Of a stretch of 64,000 nt of DNA, positions 1 through 13,400 are shown one piece after another. The translations under genes were made by a program, and so were the position numbers. The notes below the pieces were generated by a model. That model worked only from the letters and a program-made list of their open reading frames with translations. It made no database searches and had not been told where the DNA came from. The number at the start of each line of letters is the position of its first letter. Positions within the stretch are counted from its first letter, which is position 1. The stretch spans positions 2,480,001-2,544,000 of the forward strand of contig CM038910.1 of NCBI GenBank assembly GCA_021904315.1, given 5' to 3'. This DNA is from Sphagnum magellanicum. Lineage: Eukaryota; Streptophyta; Sphagnopsida; Sphagnales; Sphagnaceae.

Positions 1-529
1 GAGCAGTTCAATTCATCTGCCATTGAGTTAATATTCTGTAGACAGATTGATCTCTTACCAGATTGCTAACCAGTAAGGTGACGATTTGTTACCTGAGCAG
101 CTAAAGATGTTCAATTAGTCAGCAATTGAGGCAAACAAATCCAACATAACCAGAAGACTGGTGTCCAGGGCAGATGAAAGATTTGAGTCGCTGTTAACTG
201 AAAGATTTAGCCCAGAAAAAAAGAAAAAACATAATCTAAACTTGTGGTTAGATTTCAAAGTGAGAAAAAGAACTGGGAGATCAATATTATAACCAAACAT
301 CATAATAACCAGTGTCAGGATGGCATGTAAGGTTGCACATGGTATATAGTCTGATCTATGTATTGGTATCAAAGAACCATACCAGGCCTGTCGACCTGAG
401 GTAATACCACCATTGTAGCAGTACCAACCTGGTAGGGACCTGAGGTGATCCAAGTTTTATTAAAGTTTCACTACTTGGTCTAAATGTACTGCATCATGCC
501 AGCCAAAAATCAGTCTTCAACCCAAAAAC

Positions 530-625
530 AGGACCAAGCTGATATGGAAGCTCTAAAACACAAGGACCAGGTTGGTATGAAGCTTTTAAAAAGGACCCGA
601 TATCAGGACCAGGCTGGTATGTTCA
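530..625. repeat. Short diverged tandem repeat (GGACCAGGCTGGTATG core)
   Basis: The core GGACCAGGCTGGTATG, or close variants, recurs about three times at roughly 35-42 bp spacing (near 531, 565 and 607). The intervening bases resemble one another (GAAGCTCTAAAA and GAAGCTTTTAAA). No coding role is apparent. Confidence 0.5.
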
Positions 626-2429
626 AAGGTCAATACCGGTCCAACACTGGCCAACAATGCTCTGAACTTAACTTGGTGCTTTCTTTGAATAAGTGGCACT
701 GAAACATCATAATAAAGCCCCAGGCTGGTTCAAGTTAGCAAACTTCACAAATGAGCTCAAGTGCCCCGATTATCTACAGAAACATCTCGTGTCCTCCTGG
801 GTGATGACTATTGAACAGTACCCAACCAGGGTCAGACAAAATACCAAAGAATCTGCTTTTATGTAGCCAAGCTCATAACTAAGGTCCTTGTAAACAGTGT
901 TGCTCCTTGAAGACGTTTTGATGGATCACAGAAACCATAACCTGGACACACAGAGTTCTTCAAAATTTAGGCAACATGTATCCTACAAATCTACATCAGA
1001 AAATTGAAGCCCAGAAAACCAAATGGTGTCTTTTTTTGTAATTCATTGGCAGATGATTTCTTCATTCTACCCAAAGCGCAGTGATCATGCTGGAACACAC
1101 CACATGGTGGGCAAGAACAATTGCTTGCTGGAGGTCACTGTGAGTGTCACTAGTGACCTGGTCAGGCCCAAAAACCATTTTGTATGCCGCTCTGGCCCCC
1201 CATGAAAACATCCAGACATGCCAGCAACTGCCTCTTTGCTTATGGGTGTTTCATCTTTGTCAGGAAGGCATGTCACCATTCCCAATGGCATCCCTCAGGG
1301 AGTGATGGTGGCTTTGTGTATTAGGTTGGCACCAATGGTGTTAAAGACGGCATGCCCACTATGATGGCATGCTGTTAGCTGCAAAACATGTAAGCCATCT
1401 ATTATTGAAATGTCTGACTGACATCAATTGCTTAGACATATCCAACAGGAAGAACGTCAAGAAAGATTCAAAGGGCCACACAACCTCCGTTTGGCATCCA
1501 AAAGTGAAGCAAAATGACTAAATGACTAATCAATCACCCATTAACAGTTCCCCAATGCTACATGCCAATCAACAGATTATGCAAGTAATACTGATGACAT
1601 GACACATCACATTTTAAAGACACCAATTTGAGTTGCACAATTGTGTCTGCAGTGCAAAGGAACACATTATGTACCTCACAGGACTCTTCAGTCAGGGACA
1701 CGGACTTGTGTTCAATACCAATAAGGAACTCAGTGTCTTTTGCAAACTCCAGGTGCATCAGAATGACAAATACAAGCAAATCAAAACTAAATCTGTCCTC
1801 CACTATCATCCTCTTTCCTTTTTTGGGGGCTTTGCTTGAATCCTCTTGGGGGCGGGGGTTTGCCAATGCTGATAGTGTTATGGTCTTGGAGGTTTACTGG
1901 CGTACCCAGTAGCTTTAGCAACAACTACAATAGGTTCCTCCTTTTTGTTTCTGCACATCTCCACATTATGGTTTGTACGATGACAATTTGTACAATACAT
2001 ACCTGGCTTTGCAACTATCTAATTTCTCACAGCTACAACCCCTATTCCTAAAACATGTGGTACAAATAATGAATTTTATGCTTCTGATACAGAAATGTCT
2101 TCTTCACACATCAGTGTAGATTCTTAGTGTAGATTCCTTGTGTTATTGCAGAGTGTCGCATTTCATCCCTGCTGTAGCAATACGCAGATAAGACTGTAGT
2201 CCCAATATGTATTGAGATCAATTCCATGAACCAAGCAAATTGTGCTACTTCTAAGCATAAACAGCCGGTTGCATAGGCGAGGTAGCACACTGCAATAGCA
2301 AGAGCTAAAACCAGCCACCCACCATTCATTTGTGAGGAATTTGCTGACAAATGAAGCAGAGAAAATGGAAAACCACAAAATGAAACCTTTCAGTAATAAT
2401 AAAACCTAGGGTTAGGTTATAGGGCATTC

Positions 2430-3140
2430 CAAATTTTCGGCCCCTCCCCTTAGCCTACTGACCTTGGGGGAGGGGACCTATCTCCTATACAAAATCTAAA
2501 TCTAATCACCAAAAAACGTAGGAAACACTGTAATGAAACAAATGGAATGACAATACAAGTAGAGGACACAAGGCAAAATAAAACAAACTGCACAAGTACT
2601 GTGCTAGAACCATGTCTGTAAATACCTAGCAGTTAGTTACACATTGATTATTGCTTTATTCAACATAACTAAAAAAACCAAATTTAGACCATCAAATCCA
2701 GCAACCCCATTGGCCTGAGCAAAAACATTTTTAGGCCTACACACAAACCCTATTCTGCTGAAAATTGGGAAAAAAGTGATCCTTTTTAACATTTCCATTA
2801 GTTGTAAAGCATCATCGGCACTTTTTTTTTTCCTTTCGTATTTTCAGGTTGCTCTTCAGCCTGAGAAGGTCTCATTTGCAAGGGCCTACCAAATTTTTGA
2901 CCTCTTTCAGCCTACTGATATCAAGGAGGATCTCAAATCTAGAAGGCCCTTGCAAATGAGACCTTCTCCTATACTTCTCAAATTCTCACAATATTACCAA
3001 ACCCTATTACACATTAAATTGTCACTGCAATCAATATAACTTTTTTTTAAAATTAGACCACCAAATCTAGCAATTTTGTTGGCCTTAACATTCTTTCTGC
3101 ACACCTACACACGAGCCTATTCAACACCCTCCGAAAACTA
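2430..3140. repeat. Degenerate direct duplication with internal hairpins
   Basis: Two diverged copies follow one another, roughly 2430-2770 and 2870-3140. Shared landmarks in order are CCTACTGA, CTCCTATAC, a stretch reading like TAGACCA.CAAATC.AGCAA, and CCTACACAC.A.CCTATTC. Each copy begins with a potential hairpin: CCCCTCCCC/GGGGAGGGG in the first and a 24-bp stem in the second. It is probably a small non-autonomous repeat family. Confidence 0.55.
2864..2967. repeat. Perfect 24-bp inverted repeat (hairpin)
   Basis: The arm at 2864-2887 is the exact reverse complement of 2944-2967, with a 56-nt spacer. The arms contain GGTCTCATTTGCAAGGGCC and its complement. It lies in the second copy of the local duplication. 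Confidence 0.8.
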
Positions 3141-4300
3141 ATATTATAGCCCTTGTTATAGTCAATAACCCAGGGTTTTAAATCATAACCCCTGATAACC
3201 GATTATGTAAGAAATAGGTCTCATATATAGGTGGATAGGTAAGAAAATTGATAACTACCAGGTAAGTAGATGATTTATAGATGGGTAAAGGCTGTTTTTA
3301 CTACCTACGTACTAACAACCCGCTTTGGATTGTTAGTAGGTAGGTAAAAAGAAAAGCAACTGAGCTAACCACCATGGTTAGCTAGGGGAACTGGAACCCA
3401 ACAGAAAACTGTTTCCTGACCACTTCTGGTGGGTGCTGGTTCACTGTGGCCAGGTGAACACAACTAGGCCTATTAGACAATGGAGTTTTCGCTAAGTCAG
3501 GAAAACAGGGCACCAGTACCCTGGTACTGAGTTTGGTCCAAAACCGGGTGAGATTCAAAGAAAAACCCGCAAAAAATTGCATTAGCCTTCAAGCGGGGGT
3601 CAAACTTAGAGATGCACCACTTTTTGTGCCAAACTGAGTTTCATCCGGTCTTTTCTTTTTCCTGAGCGCTTCCACTGCTGCTACGTATGTTTTCACTGCT
3701 CCTACATGTGCAACTACTATAATTAACTCGAACCTTGTGCATTAAATGCTGATTTTCAGCATTTCATACCCAGATTTAATAAAACTTCCTTACTTTGCAG
3801 ACCTCACTCAAAGAGGGGATAGGGGGTGAAAAGAGGCCCAAAGACAGGGTGAAGAGAGGATTACTTTAAGGAAAACTCTAATGTGGTCTCTTTTTTTAAG
3901 CATTTGTATTCTGTGATCTTGCACAAGCTCAGAGAAGAGTAAGTTACTAGTTACTACCTACAGCCCTCACTTTTCTCTCCTAACACAGGTCTCCTCTGTC
4001 CACTCTCCCTGTCCTCGTGCGTCCCTTGCTACAAGCCCTAATATTTCGCCGGGTGTGGGGTGCCTCTCACCCGGGAATATCCACGGGTTCAGATGTCACA
4101 ATGAGTAGAGGTGAAATTCGGTGCGTATCGCTAGTATGTAGCTCAATGATGCAAACCGTGTCACCCGAGTTTCTGGCGGGTGGTCTGCCCTCCTCCAACA
4201 GTAGAGCCACAACAACAACGCGCGCACTCGGGCGGAGAGTGCACATACACACGAATTTCCTTTCTCCTGCGCGACATTGTCGTCTTCTCTCGCTGGCGTC

Positions 4301-7300
4301 ATGGGCCGTCCTCTCCCATCGGAGTTAGTGGATAATGTAAGCATTTTCAAATCACCAACAAAGGCATGTCGTGTCGCATTAGGTTTTGTATGTTCCTGTG
4401 TCACATTGCACCCACTCATTGCACGCTTTGGTGCACGAGATATTGCCGTTTCTGATTTTGAATGCCGATTTGCGGGTTGATGATGTGATGAGGGGGCATG
4501 GATTGATGCGCATTGCAGTCTTTCAGTCTAATTTTCTTGCCCCTTTTTTTTTGGTGAATGCAATTACCATATTAGTGCTGGTGGACATGGGGCATTGGAA
4601 ATTCCAAACCCTTTCAAGTTGACAAAGAATCGATCTTGTATTAGAGAGATTTCCGAGGAATATGACATGTGGATTGATTTTGAACATATGCAATTGGAGT
4701 GTCACAGTGCTCTTTTTTCTCAAGCATTGATTTTTCCATTTTGGACATAAATGTCTTATTGTGTGAATTCTCAAACCCTAAGCAATTGGCTGGAATTCTG
4801 GCTATTCATTTTCAGGAATGCAACTTCCATGTTGATGTAGGGGATAAGTGCAATGTGTGTAGCACTACTGTTTTGTGCACTACTTAGTGATTTTTAATGT
4901 GGGTGTAATATGATCCTTGAGGGCTGGAACTTCCAAACCATCTTCAGCCAGTTGAAATACTGGTGATAAATTCTAACGTAAGCAACAATGGGTTGATGCT
5001 GTGCATGCATTGGATGTGTGCACAGGATGACAAAGAAGTTTTGCTGGGATTGCCAGGGGCATGGGCAGATGAGAACAATGAGCTTGCAGATCACTACACT
5101 ACCAAGATTGGTGGCTCCCCGGTACTACCTCCTTTACCCACCCTGTGCTCACCATAACCTTGTTGTGTCTGGCAATCTCACCATGGTCCAGCTTCACTTG
5201 CAAAACAGTAGTTTGAGGTCGTTTTGTTTCAGATGGTGTGATTGAGATACTGGCAATTGCAATTTGCCATCTTCTATATCCAGCAACTGCATTATGGTCC
5301 AGTTTGATGTTCAAAGATTAGTTTGATTTTTCAGTTTTCAGGGTTTCATCTTCTGCATAATGTCAAAACAGGCAGTTCATGATGCTGCTCAGGAAGGTAG
5401 GCTTTTGTGGCATTGTCCAATACATTGCAGCCTCAACATTATCCAAGTTCACTCTAGGATAACTAGTTCATATTTCTGGGTTTTAGGGTTTCATATTTGT
5501 GCATAATTTGGGACCAGCATTATGACTAAAATCATAATCCAGAACAGGAGAAGGAAATTCTATGCTGTAATGCATTGGAACTTTGCTATGATCAAAATGC
5601 CCATTGGAACATTAGTTCAAACCTAGGGTTTTGCCGTGTAAGAAATTTGGAAACAGACCCTGTGTGATGTGGATTTGGTTTGAAAGACAGCAGGAAATTC
5701 TATGCTGTTTATGCTATGCTTTGTCATATCTCTGGCAAGACCATGCCCAATGACACTTGGAAGCATCTACCTTGGGTTTCCAGGTTCATGATTTCTGTAA
5801 TGTAGACTGCATTGGGACTCTGCTCTGCAAGCCAGCATGAAAGTCACAGGCATTCATGCTGCCCCTGGCTTTTTGTGTGCTTGCAAATGGAATGTGAGCC
5901 ATTGGAGGAATTTTGGTGTCTCTGGTCTACTGGTGTCCTCTGGGGACCAACCTGAAAGTTCTCCATGTTTCTGTCTTCTCTTCCCTGGCTCCTTTTATGT
6001 TTTGTGTAGCTAACCAGCATCATGATGGAGTCTTCCCATCACTGCAGGGCTTGTGCCAGAAAGTATCTCAGTTAATGTGTGACATTGACCTCCATCTATG
6101 CCAGGAGCTAATGAAGTCAGTGGGAATGAATCGTAGCTGACTATTACCATACATGTTGCCGCTGAAAGCCACTGACCATGTGTTTGACTGTTGCTTTTGT
6201 GCAAATTGCTCCTCAATTTTTTCTCTGTTTTTAGGGTTGAAATCTCCTCTTTTTCCTGTTCACTGATATGTTATTGAATCTGAAATGTCTGTAGACTTAT
6301 TCTCTGCTCTCAATTCTATTCAAGTTTACTGAAATTGGAGCTATTGAATTTTTTTAATACTTATGAACATATTTTATCGTGTGCACAATATGGAACTGTT
6401 AATTAGGAAAGTTTAGGTGTCTATACTTTTACTGGCCTTTTTCTAAGTTTGGCAACCTTGCCATAATTGAAATTGCTGTTGGAAGAATATTCTGGTTCTT
6501 CAGATATCAGAGTATTCCAGTGTGGAATGCCATTTTTACCACAGCAAAAACATCCAACACCAAGTGAATGATGAAGGCATCTCTGTACAGTACTAGACAT
6601 CCAGCCCAAAGGTTTTGTGGGTCAGTGATGAGCCAGGACTGCATATTTGTATGCTTAATACTGTGAAAGTTGACCATCATATCTTGTACAGAGGTGTATT
6701 TTTATCCATTCAGGAGGCAAATGTGGAAAAGCTCACAGTACTGCGTACTAGTGCTGTTGTGATAAAAAGATGACAGTGATGTGAACTATGAGGATATTTA
6801 CTGATTTTCATCAAAGAAGGGTGCAGGATTGGCCAGTACCCCTTCAGGACATAAATGCTGACCTTCTGAAGTGCGGGGTTTGTGGCAGCTATCTTGGCCT
6901 TGTTGCACAGGTTCTTGCTATGTATTCCTTCCTGCCTTGCTTTCTCTCCTTTCCCGTTTCAATAGATGAGCAGCATGGTGCAGTGTGATGTCAGGGTCAT
7001 GGCCTCTTTTTGCAACTTTCCACCTCTTGGCAAAAGCATGTTGATAGTGTCGCGAAGCTTGATATGCATTTCTGAAGAGCAGAAAGCTTGAATCCCTGTT
7101 ACGTTGCTCAGAAGTTCAGTCTTTCCTTTTAGCATATGGTTGCAATTTTAACATCATCTTGGAATTAGGCAATAGGATCATCCAACTAAGCATGAGCCTG
7201 GACCCATGCTGTACCCAACATAGCTTAAGAGGGATTGAAAGAAAGAAAGAGTGGGAGGGATCATTATTTCTCTGGTGACAGTTTTCTAGTCTCTTTTGAG

Positions 7301-9316
7301 GTGCATATAGGCTTATTTCTTTTCTACAAAATAGACACATGGTTGCAGATACTCATGAAGCCAATATTTTCTTAGAAGAATTAGCATATTGAGATGCAGG
7401 TATATGCACCCCTTACGCTCTATGGGAGTAAGATTGATGAGCGTGCTCTCTATATTCTGGGGTGTGGATCTCCAAGTTGTGGTACCAACCCTGCAAGGCA
7501 AGTTTTGACTGGCGCTGATTGCAGCCTTTGCCTAACTTATGATCTCTATGGAGGCAAAAGCCAGTGTCACAGCCATTGATGTGGGATTCTGTTTTTGCTT
7601 GTGATTTTGAACAGCTGGCGTACAATCAGATTTCAAAAGGAGGTTGCTCATGATGAAACTTTCTTCATTGATCAGACAGACAGCACAGGGGGGTCCAGTG
7701 CCTCAAGTGGCCAACCCAATGGGTTGAGTGATGTGCTCCATCGACACAGGTACCAGACTGATAGGAGAAACTAATTGGATAACCAGGCTGCTACTTGTCC
7801 TTCTGACAAGTCAATTGGGCTTTGTCTTTTCTCATACTTCAGCTGGGTGAAATATGCAGGTGGGGTGAGGCTTCAACGAGTGGTCACCAGACACAGCAGC
7901 AAACAGAAATTGTTGATTGGTGGGATGAAAATTTATGGGATGGTGGGTATATTGAGGATGGTGATGATGAACCTGGAAATATGACTCTTCAGGATCTCCA
8001 GTCTTCACTATTAGAGAGTGGTGATTTTGCATCAGCAGCACCAAGGCACCATGAAGCACATTCAAGTTCACAAGAGGCAACAACCTCAAGTCAGAGAGGC
8101 TCTGTAACCGATATACCAAGTATGACGCTTGTGAACTTTGTCTTTTGTCTCTTTTCTCGAATGTACATCATGGACATAATGCTGTACTGCAGAACCTTTT
8201 ATTGAATCTCTCACAGAATGGTATCTTTAAACTTACATTTGGTTTTCATTCAATGACTGCAGTTCTCCCATGCTTTTATGTTTACACACAAAGTGAGGGA
8301 TCCACTGTGGATGGTAGTCCTGCGGATGATGATGACTCAGCTGAGTTTGAAGAGACTGAACTAGTGGATGCAATAGAAGACCCTGGTAACATTGTAGATG
8401 GAGTTGGTGAGCTGTGGGAGGAAGAGGAATATGAACCTGAGCATTCACTTTCAACTGACCAGACATATCTTAATTTCAAGAAGAAACTGGATTTAAGCCC
8501 TGAGCAATGTTTCAGGTACTCACTCGTGTCTAGCCTGTTGAATAAGTTTATTATTAAAAGGAAATCCAATTATTCAAAACTTGACCTGCAAGGCACTGTT
8601 ACTGTGTACAGGTCTGTCATTGTTGTCTGGGCATGATTTTGGCTTCTTGAAGGACGAAAGGTGGCCAGTTGCAACCACATCACAATGTAGTCAGAATGCA
8701 GTTTGCTATGCAGGAGAAGTAGATAGCCACTCCAAGTGTTTAGATTATTTCATGTCTTGGAACATGGAAGATAAACTAAATCTGGACATTCAAACCCTTT
8801 ACAGATATTGCTTTGGAGGCCCACCCTTGTGGGCAATGGAGGCCCATGATGAGCCAGACAAATGTGGTGCTTGTGGAGGACCCCGTGTATATGAAATGCA
8901 GCTCATGCCACCATTGCTCTACTTTTTGCAGCAAGCATCCAAGGACCTACCACCTTCAGCATATGGACCCAGTGAGTGGTCTTGGTTCACTCTGCTGGTC
9001 TACTCCTGTGCCCAGGTGCTTGTCTGCTTCCTTCTAACTTCTTGGTTTTTCTGTTTCCAAAATATTTAGGAACTGGTCATTAGATGGAGAGACATCCTAG
9101 AGTTTCTTTGGGGACACCCAACACCAGTTCTACTTACCATACATGTGCAACATATTATAGAGAATGCAGATGCTATAACAGTGCATTACATTGTTTGTGC
9201 TCTTCCAATAGAGCTGTATGCAAGGACCTGGCGACCGTGCAGTGATTCTGGGAGTACAATCAGACTGGAGTGTCACTGTGGAAGCCACAATTCTTCAGGC
9301 AGAAGCATCACACTGA
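4301..9316 (+). CDS. PDCD2/TSR4-family ribosome assembly protein, 9 exons
   Basis: Spliced CDS inferred by eye: 4301-4336, 5026-5121, 6827-6910, 7400-7497, 7615-7749, 7860-8119, 8263-8515, 8805-9015, 9212-9316. All phases join and give 425 aa. The family (yeast Tsr4, animal PDCD2/PDCD2L) chaperones ribosomal protein uS5/RPS2 and is needed for 40S subunit assembly. The N-terminal TYPP-like region has LGLPGAWAD (about 18-27) and DHYTTKIGG. Cys pairs are CGVC (60-63) and GCGSPSCG (93-100). An acidic, Asp/Glu-rich linker occupies about 165-300. The C-terminal domain has [21 protein letters not shown] (341-346), [10 protein letters not shown] (C389, C393) and an ending like the plant family ([13 protein letters not shown]). 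There is no MYND finger, as in PDCD2L. The start is the first ATG after a pyrimidine-rich leader and exon 1 is short, so the N-terminal 12 residues are the least certain part. It converges on the urease gene. Confidence 0.88.
7498..7614 (+). other. GC-AG intron in the PDCD2-like gene
   Basis: The donor reads AAG/GCAAGT, the classic context for rare GC donors, and the acceptor is AACAG/C. Splicing here joins NPA to [10 protein letters not shown] in the frame expected for the family. No GT donor nearby keeps that frame. Confidence 0.75.
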
Positions 9317-9410
9317 CACTACTGACCTTTTTTGTCTTCATTATTGGTCAAAAGATTTTGGCCACCATTATTTCATTGTATCCTTCTTGCAACTGTTGAA
9401 TCATTGATTT

Positions 9411-9416
9411 AATAAA
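9411..9416 (+). terminator. Probable poly(A) signal AATAAA
   Basis: An AATAAA hexamer lies 95 nt beyond the stop codon of the PDCD2-like gene, in a T-rich context. It is the first such hexamer after the stop. The position suits a plant 3' end, but no transcript evidence is available. Confidence 0.5.
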
Positions 9417-10424
9417 ATCTGTTGGCCAAGCATTCCTTGGCAAATAATTCAAGTTCAGACAACTGAGTCTTTTCATTCAGATGGTCGTTTGATATCTCAG
9501 AAGTACTCACATGATGAAGGCTGTATGCCTCAGGCTTAGATACTTGCTTGTACAGGGACAAGCCAAAATGACATCATCAGAAGCTTATTGCAGCTTGAAT
9601 GAGGGCACTATTGACTTTATTGATTACCTGTGTATGTGAGAACTAGCCAACATCACTATTGAGTCTTCTGTTTCTTCCAGTAATGTGACAAACTCAGGAA
9701 GCAGATTATGTATATGGTTTGCCTGAAATTTTTGGCAGGTTATTGTTTACTTATCTATGCCCACCACTAGGAGCTGATAAAGTCAGCAGGTAATCATGGC
9801 AGCTCATTGCTGTTATTCAGAAGGTAATGGTCTAACACTTTGTGAGCAACTCTCACAAGATTATTACTCCACTCATCGTATGTTTACCTTCAAAAGTGCT
9901 GTGGAGATTTCTCAGCAAACTCATTTATATACATTCAAGTGCAAAAAAAAGTACTGAGGAGGTGCACAACCATATTATCTTAGACAATATGGCCATCAAA
10001 AGCAGAGAAATCCCTAAAGAAAAAACAGTCAAGCCAACAGTTGGTTAAGCCAAGAACTACTATATGAAAGCACTTCACAAACCTAGGGGCAGCCTCAGAA
10101 ATATACTCAATTTCAGGGGAAAACTCTAAACAAAATAATCTGGATTAACTCCATATATCAGACCCTGCAGGGAAATTGAGGCATTTCAAGGTTAGTCAAT
10201 GGTGGGTTTTTCTAGAGGTTGTAGATCCAAGGTGGTTGTGTAAACATATGTGTCCGCATAAAAATCAAATTGCTTCAGCCAGAGGAAAGCTTATGTGCCT
10301 TTTGTATTTGTGTTATATAAATGTGTGTGAGAATTCAAAGCCAAATTGCTCCAGCCCAGAAGAAGCTCATGAGCCTTGTGTACTGACACAACCAACATGA
10401 GAATCCTATGCTTGGTGTTGGCAT
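9417..10424. other. Convergent intergenic spacer, with a small 3'-side repeat
   Basis: This spacer lies between the two convergent genes. I see no coding potential. Near the urease stop there is a diverged direct duplication: CAAATTGCTTCAGCC...CTTATGTGCC near 10264 and CAAATTGCTCCAGCC...CTCATGAGCC near 10340, offset about 76 bp. It would lie in or just beyond the urease 3' UTR. Confidence 0.55.
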
Positions 10425-13400
10425 TTAGAAGAGAAAATAATTTTGGGTCAAGGGGAGTGATTCAGCAGGTTGGCAGACAAGTGGGACGCCATCAGCTGTC
10501 ACATGGTACGTTTCTGGGTCTACCTCAATCATCGGCATTGCTGAGTTCAGCTTCATATCCAGCTTGCTAATTTTACGTACATGTTCAATAGCTTCCACTC
10601 TCTTGTCGAGTCCATAACTAGATTTCACCCCTGCCTCCAATGCTGCCTGCCAGACCCATGGCCACACCAAAGAAATGCACAAAAGCTTGATCAATGTCTG
10701 GGAACTTATATGTAAATGAATGGAGACAGAAATCTCACTCAAGCTATTTGCAATTAGGGTTGGACAAGGAAACAAAAGCCCTTCCATGGCGTCCAAAGGT
10801 CAAAGAAGCAATGAATGTGGCAGTGAGAATTCTCATAAATCATTAAGTATAAGGAAGCAAAGCAGGAACTTACCTTGCTGACAAAAGCAATGGAATGAGA
10901 GCTGCCTCCCTTGCCTGTTGCCCCAAACATTGGTCTCATAATCACCTGTCCACACATGCTCAACATGTCAGCTTCAGGACACACATAATCTGCTTACTTT
11001 GATCATAGGAGCATCATTTTCTGAATGCTCTACCTGAGTACAGTTTTTAAATGATTTTAAGTATCTACATCTTTTGGCCTGTGCCCCTCATGGTCCAATT
11101 GCTAAGCATTTCACATTGAGTTGTATTGCAAGACTGAATGCTACAGAAACTATGGACCCTTAGATGGTGAGGAAGGTCTAGAGTAGGAAGAGACTTCTAT
11201 AAAACCCCACATATATCCAACTTTATAGCCTGTGACCACATTGCTCCACTAGATTTTGTTGGTTGAAAGCTCATATGCATGGCAGAGAAGAGCACAACAT
11301 ACAGGTTCAGGTGTGGGGATGCTTGCATTAGCATCACCCATCTGTGCCCATGCTATGATACCCCCCTTGATCACCAGTTCTGGTTTTGCCCCAAAAAACC
11401 CAGGGCTCCAAAGCACAAGATCTGCTAGCTTGCCAACCTGCCATCCCAATCCACTCCATCATTTTGGTCACCCTCTTGAGGACCAAATGCCACCCGATAC
11501 TATATTGTCACTCAGTTGTTTGTCTTTGTCATCTGTACATATCTTTGAGATTGCAGAGAAAACTCCAGAGCAACAATTGAAGATAACATGACAATGAGTG
11601 CAGTCATCATGCAAAAAATAGCTAGAACAATCTCCATACCTCAACAGAGCCAACAAGGTGAGCAAAGCCATGGGTGATAGCTGGATTGATCGTGTACTTA
11701 GCAATGAACCGTCGGATGCGCAAATTATCATTATCTGTGTCCCTAACTTCAGGAAGCTGACCTCTCTGCTGTTTCATTTTGTGGGCTGTCTGCCAGGTGC
11801 GTGTAATGACCTGGCACATGAAATTCACCCAACACAGGTACATTATGAATAAGCTGCTAAAAGCTCAACTGGAATCGCAGTGTCCACTTCTAGTACAGGA
11901 GATTGTCTTCTCTGTTCCTTTCCACATGGTAATTTCTTCTGCCTTTAGTCATCTACATGGATTTCTGTTTCTGCATAGAGATGCATGCACAGATTGTGAC
12001 AATCACCTCCCCAATTCGACCCATTGCTTGAGAGTCGGATGACATCATGCTAATTGCTCCCATATCATGTAAAATGTCCTCTGCAGCTATTGTCTCTCCT
12101 CGAATTCGAGATTCAGCAAATTGTACATCCTCCTTCAGGTTCTTGTTGAGGTGATGACACACCATCTGCACATCCATGTTTTCAAAAAAAAAAATTATTG
12201 TGCTGTTCACATCATCAAGTGACCAACATGCTGCAGCAGAGAGTTTGGATATTCAACAATGGGATGGGAGGAAGTCAATTGCATGAATCCATTTTGATGT
12301 CAGGGGATTCAGATGCTGAAAATGATGCTCACATTAAGGAAGTGCATCATACCAGCATATCAAGGTGTTCATCAATAGTGTTGACAGTGTAGGGTCGTGT
12401 TGGATTTGTAGAAGAAGGCAGTACATTTGGCAGGCCACACACCTTGATGATATCTGGTGCATGGCCTCCACCTGCCCCCTCACTGACAAGTGACAAAGAG
12501 GATTGTCAATCAAAGCAAACATAGCTCATCTTAGAGACCTGCAGATGCCTCCAGCCAGTTCACAGAGACACATTCCAACATCCACTGCTCACCCCCATAT
12601 ATACGCATGATTAGAGCAGGATCCTGAAAGATATTATCCTAGAGAGAGCACCGTGGAGGATGGATACAAACCTGTGATAGGTGTGAATTGCCCGGCCTCC
12701 AAATGCTGCAACAGAGTGCTCCACACATCCAGCTTCATTCAATGTATCAGTATGGATTGTCACCTGCATGCAAATGAGCAAGGTTCATTTCCTGGTGGCA
12801 CATGGTGAACAATGACTTTGTGCCTCAGATCTTGTCTCAACACAATACCAATACCTCCATAACAACTATATAGCAAAACGGATTACAACCAGACCTGTAC
12901 ATTCCACCTGTGCGACAATAAACCCCCCTTGGAAACATTTTCAGTTCAGCTCCATCCTCATAAAATGTCAAATCAGAACAAAAGGCATAACCAACCTGGA
13001 CATCAAACTCATCAGCTACATCAAGGCAGTTCCGAATTGCAGCTGGTGTTGTGCCCCAATCTTCATGAAGTTTCAAGCCAATGGCGCCTGCTTTTATGAT
13101 TTCTGGTAGACCTTCAACACATGATGTATTTCCCTGCATTCATAAGCCAGAGGCACACATTGCATTCATTGGGCCCGTGCTGATTACAGATACACTTGAA
13201 TGCAAAGATGATCCAGAGCAACTCAGCATACAGGAAAGTGGGCAACTACAGAAGAAGATGCTAGTACTGAGGGAGCCACCTTGCCAGTGAAACCTATGTT
13301 GAGAGGCAGATCATCTGTGGCTCGTAGCATGAGGCGCATTTGTTCTGGAGCCGGAGTGCAGGTAGTGGCACAAGTACTTTTGGATGGCCCAGTCCCACCT

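Larger units (their letters stand above)
1..4000. other. Intergenic DNA upstream of the PDCD2-like gene
   Basis: I see no credible gene here. The open frames are short, lack recognisable motifs and run on both strands. The stretch holds small local repeats (listed separately), a short palindrome at 3364-3384 (AGCTAACC/GGTTAGCT arms) and a TACC/TAGG fold-back at about 3294-3350. Base composition rises in GC from about 3960 towards the start of the first gene. Confidence 0.6.

Noticed and set aside
1-1300. A gene on either strand at the left edge
   Set aside because: Several frames of 60-110 codons overlap on both strands, with no splice-consistent conserved protein that I can recognise.
8581-9069. 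Single 162-codon frame covering a PDCD2-like exon
   Set aside because: It reads through introns on both sides; only 8805-9015 matches the family, so it was folded into the spliced model.
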